26,632 nt of DNA from Firmicutes bacterium UBA1739. GTDB lineage: Bacteria > Bacillota > Clostridia > Peptostreptococcales > Anaerovoracaceae. The notes below the pieces were generated by a model. It had not been told where the DNA came from, made no database searches, and saw only the letters and a program-made list of their open reading frames with translations. The position numbers and the translations under genes are program-made. Shown here piece by piece: positions 24,610 to 26,632 of this stretch (positions are counted from its first letter, which is position 1; each line of letters opens with the position of its first letter). Location: contig DCHZ01000021.1 in assembly GCA_002315385.1 (NCBI GenBank), positions 1-26,632 on the forward strand. Reading direction: 5' to 3'.

Positions 24610-25404
24610 TTATAAAAAATCAAATATCTTCTTTCTAAGCCTTGGTACCGAAACACTTTCCGTCCCGGATTTTTTCATTAAAAATCCCGCAATATAATTC
24701 AAATCTTCTCTGTACCCGTGACATCTTCTGTCACAAAGAAGCTGTCTGTCTATCTCACACAAATATGACTGCGCCGATTCGTCCTTTAACATAAATACTT
24801 CATCTGTTTCCTTAAATATTCTGCTTTTAATGTAGCCGAGATCATGGGGATCATTTTCTCTGAATCGGTTCACAATGCAGAATTGAAAATTCACACCAAG
24901 TGCGTCGTATACGTTTTTCCTTTTTTCAAGCCGGGATAATGATGTTTCGTTCTGGTTTACCACCAGTATCTGCATTCCTTCCGTCTTAAGAGACCCGACA
25001 CATAATCCCGAATCCGGATCATTTCCGCAGTCAACAACAATAATATCAAAAACCTCAGCTGCCTTTGTTATTAATAAACCCGGAAAATCCACCGTAAAAT
25101 TCCTGTGAGAGAAAACTCCGCCGGTTCCCCTGATATAATAAAGATTATCTCTGTGCCCGCATCTGAATTTCAGCTCTGACGAACCGATAAGATTATTTTC
25201 AATTGTCGTACGGATGTCATCAATGGAAATGCCGTCTTCTCCCAGATAAGGAATGTCGTCGTTTCCGTTTACCGCAGCAAACAGTACCGAAATGTCCGAA
25301 TTTCCTGCCGCTATAAGCTTCGCAATACCAAGAGCGGTCATTGTTGTTCCCACTTTTCTGTCGCATCCGTGAAATACAAATATTCTGTCTGCGTTATCAT
25401 TCAT
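24610..25404 (-). CDS. TadZ/CpaE-like ParA-fold protein
   Basis: This 264-aa protein has the MinD/ParA fold. A deviant P-loop (HGCDRKVGTTMTALG, about 12-26) begins it, DIIVVDCGNDPDSG forms the Walker B strand, and LVVNQNETSLSRLE and FCIVNRF follow. The usual lysine just before the first Thr is Gly (VGTT instead of GKTT), so nucleotide binding or hydrolysis may be weak or absent. TadZ/CpaE proteins localise the Tad apparatus at the membrane. I choose the ATG at 25404, with AGAGG 9 nt upstream; it overlaps the preceding stop by 8 nt. The N-terminal receiver-like domain of CpaE is missing. Confidence 0.75.
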   Translation of the reverse strand: MNDNADRIFVFHGCDRKVGTTMTALGIAKLIAAGNSDISVLFAAVNGNDDIPYLGEDGISIDDIRTTIENNLIGSSELKFRCGHRDNLYYIRGTGGVFSHRNFTVDFPGLLITKAAEVFDIIVVDCGNDPDSGLCVGSLKTEGMQILVVNQNETSLSRLEKRKNVYDALGVNFQFCIVNRFRENDPHDLGYIKSRIFKETDEVFMLKDESAQSYLCEIDRQLLCDRRCHGYREDLNYIAGFLMKKSGTESVSVPRLRKKIFDFL

Positions 25405-26062
25405 AAACGGTAACCTCTTCCTGTTCAAGAATCAGCTGTCTTCCTCCTGCAACACAACGTACAACTTTAAGATAATCCTCAAGTGTTCCCGATATTTCAA
25501 TCATGGAAGGAAGTGCAATGCCGGAAGTACGATTCAGTATTTTCGGTTCGTCTATTCCGCTCAGCTCGGTTATTTCCCGACCTCCGGAATCTTTAACAAA
25601 AGCAACGTAATAAGAGCCCAGATAATCAGCATTTGAATAATCGGTTGCGTATATCTTAATTCTGTCACCTTTTCTCAGTGAGCTGCTGATGTTCATAATC
25701 CATTCACTCTTAATTACAAAAATGCCATTGCCCTCCTCAAAATCTTCTTCCGCGACAAAAGAATCTGACGAAACCTGTGAATTAGCATTAATATTGTGTT
25801 TATACTTCCTTCCATAATACTTTGAAACAGTATCCGGAGTGATTCCGTTTTTAATTCTTGCACCTTTTGAAACGGAAATTACGGAAAAGTTCTCCGCTTT
25901 GCATATTTCTCCGGCCTTTATATCTGTGGAAGATACCAGAATATCTTCGTTAAGAAGCATAGCTCTTCCGTACGCTTCCCAGAATATCATTAAGCCTGCC
26001 GAAATTATGATTAACGCTATTCCAATAATTACTTTTACCTTCCTCGTGATTGTCACCTCCAT
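25397..26062 (-). CDS. CpaB/RcpC-like SAF-domain protein
   Basis: This 221-aa protein has one N-terminal membrane helix (about 9-27) and an external SAF domain (about 40-110, ILVSSTDIKAGEICKAENFS). Two beta-rich segments follow (KGDRIKIYATDY; LPSMIEISGTLEDYLKVV). CpaB/RcpC proteins with this layout assist Tad pilus assembly in the envelope. It is the first gene of the cluster. The start is uncertain: the ATG at 26062 has no ribosome site in front, while GGAGG occurs inside codons 2-3 (ATGGAGGTG), so a slightly later non-ATG start cannot be excluded. Confidence 0.72.
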   Translation of the reverse strand: MEVTITRKVKVIIGIALIIISAGLMIFWEAYGRAMLLNEDILVSSTDIKAGEICKAENFSVISVSKGARIKNGITPDTVSKYYGRKYKHNINANSQVSSDSFVAEEDFEEGNGIFVIKSEWIMNISSSLRKGDRIKIYATDYSNADYLGSYYVAFVKDSGGREITELSGIDEPKILNRTSGIALPSMIEISGTLEDYLKVVRCVAGGRQLILEQEEVTVYE

Positions 26063-26156
26063 GTTAACTTGATAAATCAGCAGATACTATTGTGTTTATA
26101 ATAACAGCTGTACTTATACGGCAATGCCGGTCTGTCGATTGCTGGAAAATTTTTAC
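26063..26156 (-). other. Leader of the Tad-like operon
   Basis: About 94 nt lie between the predicted transcription start and the first ATG. The leader holds a small stem (CGGC/GCCG, about 26119-26130) flanked by partly complementary arms (TATAACTGTA near the start, TACAGCTGTTATTATA further on). No known riboswitch core, including either c-di-GMP class, is recognisable. The lack of a ribosome site before the ATG is notable. Confidence 0.4.
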
Positions 26157-26162
26157 AGTTAT

Positions 26163-26191
26163 ATTTTACATTTTTTACCAGTTGCTGTCAA
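26163..26191 (-). promoter_or_regulatory. Promoter of the Tad-like operon
   Basis: On the minus strand a perfect TTGACA (26186-26191) is followed after exactly 17 nt by TAAAAT (26163-26168). This is the best sigma-A-type promoter in the window and sits about 100 nt ahead of the CpaB-like gene. Confidence 0.85.
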
Positions 26192-26291
26192 GATGCTATT
26201 TCCATTTTTTTACATTTATTTTCAGGCTGTTTCGTACGGCCGGATTCATCTCGTTCTCCCGCATCTTATTCGGAAATAATATTATTTCAAT

Positions 26292-26317
26292 AAAAAAAGA
26301 CCCTCCAAAAGGGAGCC
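26292..26317 (-). terminator. Possible intrinsic terminator ahead of the Tad promoter
   Basis: On the minus strand GGCTCCC-TTTT-GGAGGGTC is followed by seven Ts. CTCC pairs with GGAG and the flanks pair poorly, so the stem is short. It would end any transcript arriving from the right and insulate the pilus promoter. Confidence 0.5.
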
Positions 26318-26391
26318 ACAAATTACAGACTACATCAAACCGGGCAACCGGTAAAAAGACGGTTATCCGACTTTAATGACGGGCACCCCCC
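26318..26391. other. Intergenic stretch with compact hairpin, function unknown
   Basis: Between the two terminators there is no open frame of note. It contains ACCGG-GCAA-CCGGT (26339-26352), a perfect 5-bp stem with a GNRA loop on the plus strand, and a smaller CGG/CCG stem beside it. No promoter is clear on either strand. It might be part of a small RNA or a remnant; I recognise no RNA family. Confidence 0.35.
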
Positions 26392-26435
26392 AAAAAACAA
26401 CAGTGCGGAAAGCCTGTTTACGGCCTTCCGCACTG
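26392..26435 (-). terminator. Strong intrinsic terminator after the right-edge gene
   Basis: CAGTGCGGAAAGCC (26401-26414) pairs with GGCCTTCCGCACTG (26422-26435), 14 bp with one mismatch and a 7-nt loop. On the minus strand it is followed by TTGTTTTTTG. It lies 10 nt after the TAA at 26445. The plus-strand side has only a weak TTTT, so minus is the likely direction. Confidence 0.9.
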
Positions 26436-26444
26436 TCAGTTTTA

Positions 26445-26632
26445 TTAAGTTCCGGGCATTGATTTAAAACTCCGTCCGTCGGTCAGATCGGAGTCCCCAC
26501 CATTATATATGGATGCTCCTTTTTTATTAATTTCCGGTCAATCGAACAGGAAGATAATAGAATAAATTTCCCTGTCACCGGTCAGACCGGAGCTTCCGTC
26601 CTTATCAACAGTTACTCCGATTTTTCTGACCG
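26445..26632 (-). pseudogene. 3' end of a 33-residue repeat protein with in-frame TGA
   Basis: Reading the minus strand from the right edge, one frame encodes VRKIGVTVDKDGSSGLTGDR and ten more residues, then TGA (26538-26540). It continues in the same frame with a second 30-residue stretch (INKKGASIYNGGDSDLTDGR) to a TAA at 26445, just before the strong terminator. The two stretches align at a constant 33-residue offset (K-x-G at the start, LT, R, S), so both are units of one repeat. Either the TGA is a nonsense mutation in a longer gene, or the real stop is the TGA and the last unit is a relic. Other genes here use TGA as a normal stop, so general reassignment is excluded. The protein's family cannot be told from this tail. 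Confidence 0.55.

Noticed and set aside
26063..26156. c-di-GMP riboswitch in front of the pilus operon
   Set aside because: Such riboswitches control pili in some clostridia, but neither the class I nor the class II core sequence is present in the leader.

Overview
All recognisable genes lie on the minus strand, so the window reads right to left. The moderately low G+C content, strong AGGAGG-type ribosome sites, several TTG starts, an S-layer homology (SLH) protein and the family content point to a Gram-positive Clostridia-class firmicute. I cannot place it more precisely from sequence alone.

Right part (about 14.9-26.6 kb): after the tail of a repeat protein with an in-frame TGA, a near-consensus promoter (26163-26191) starts a long co-directional cluster. 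It encodes a CpaB/SAF-like protein, a TadZ/CpaE-like ParA-fold protein, a CpaF/TadA-type secretion ATPase, TadB-like and reduced TadC-like membrane proteins, and two tiny pilin-like proteins (51 and 48 aa) found by reading between the larger genes. Two TadE-like pseudopilins, an SLH surface protein and a 1471-aa secreted protein with a probable beta-propeller follow. This is a divergent Tad (type IVb pilus-like) locus. Its four candidate pilin/pseudopilin genes share an N-terminus of the form MKxxIV. The two smallest have no classical Flp processing site, no prepilin peptidase is present in the window, and both ATPases have unusual P-loops. This is the most interesting part of the window.

Middle part (about 4.8-14.8 kb): a standalone acyl carrier protein with its own promoter and terminator is followed by a tightly packed housekeeping operon, miaB-mutS-mutL-miaA-tyrosine recombinase-methionine gamma-lyase-like protein. 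It starts at a near-consensus promoter that abuts the carrier-protein terminator. Start/stop overlaps and directly joined TAA-ATG pairs indicate translational coupling. The operon joins tRNA A37 modification, mismatch repair, a complete Xer-like recombinase and a PLP enzyme.

Left part (1-4.6 kb): a separately promoted 1330-aa secreted protein has an N-terminal L,D-transpeptidase-like segment, a 12-residue tandem-repeat linker and nine Ig-like repeats of about 100 aa. It ends at a clear intrinsic terminator. At the extreme left is a fragment of another surface protein with a glycine run, apparently missing its 5' end.
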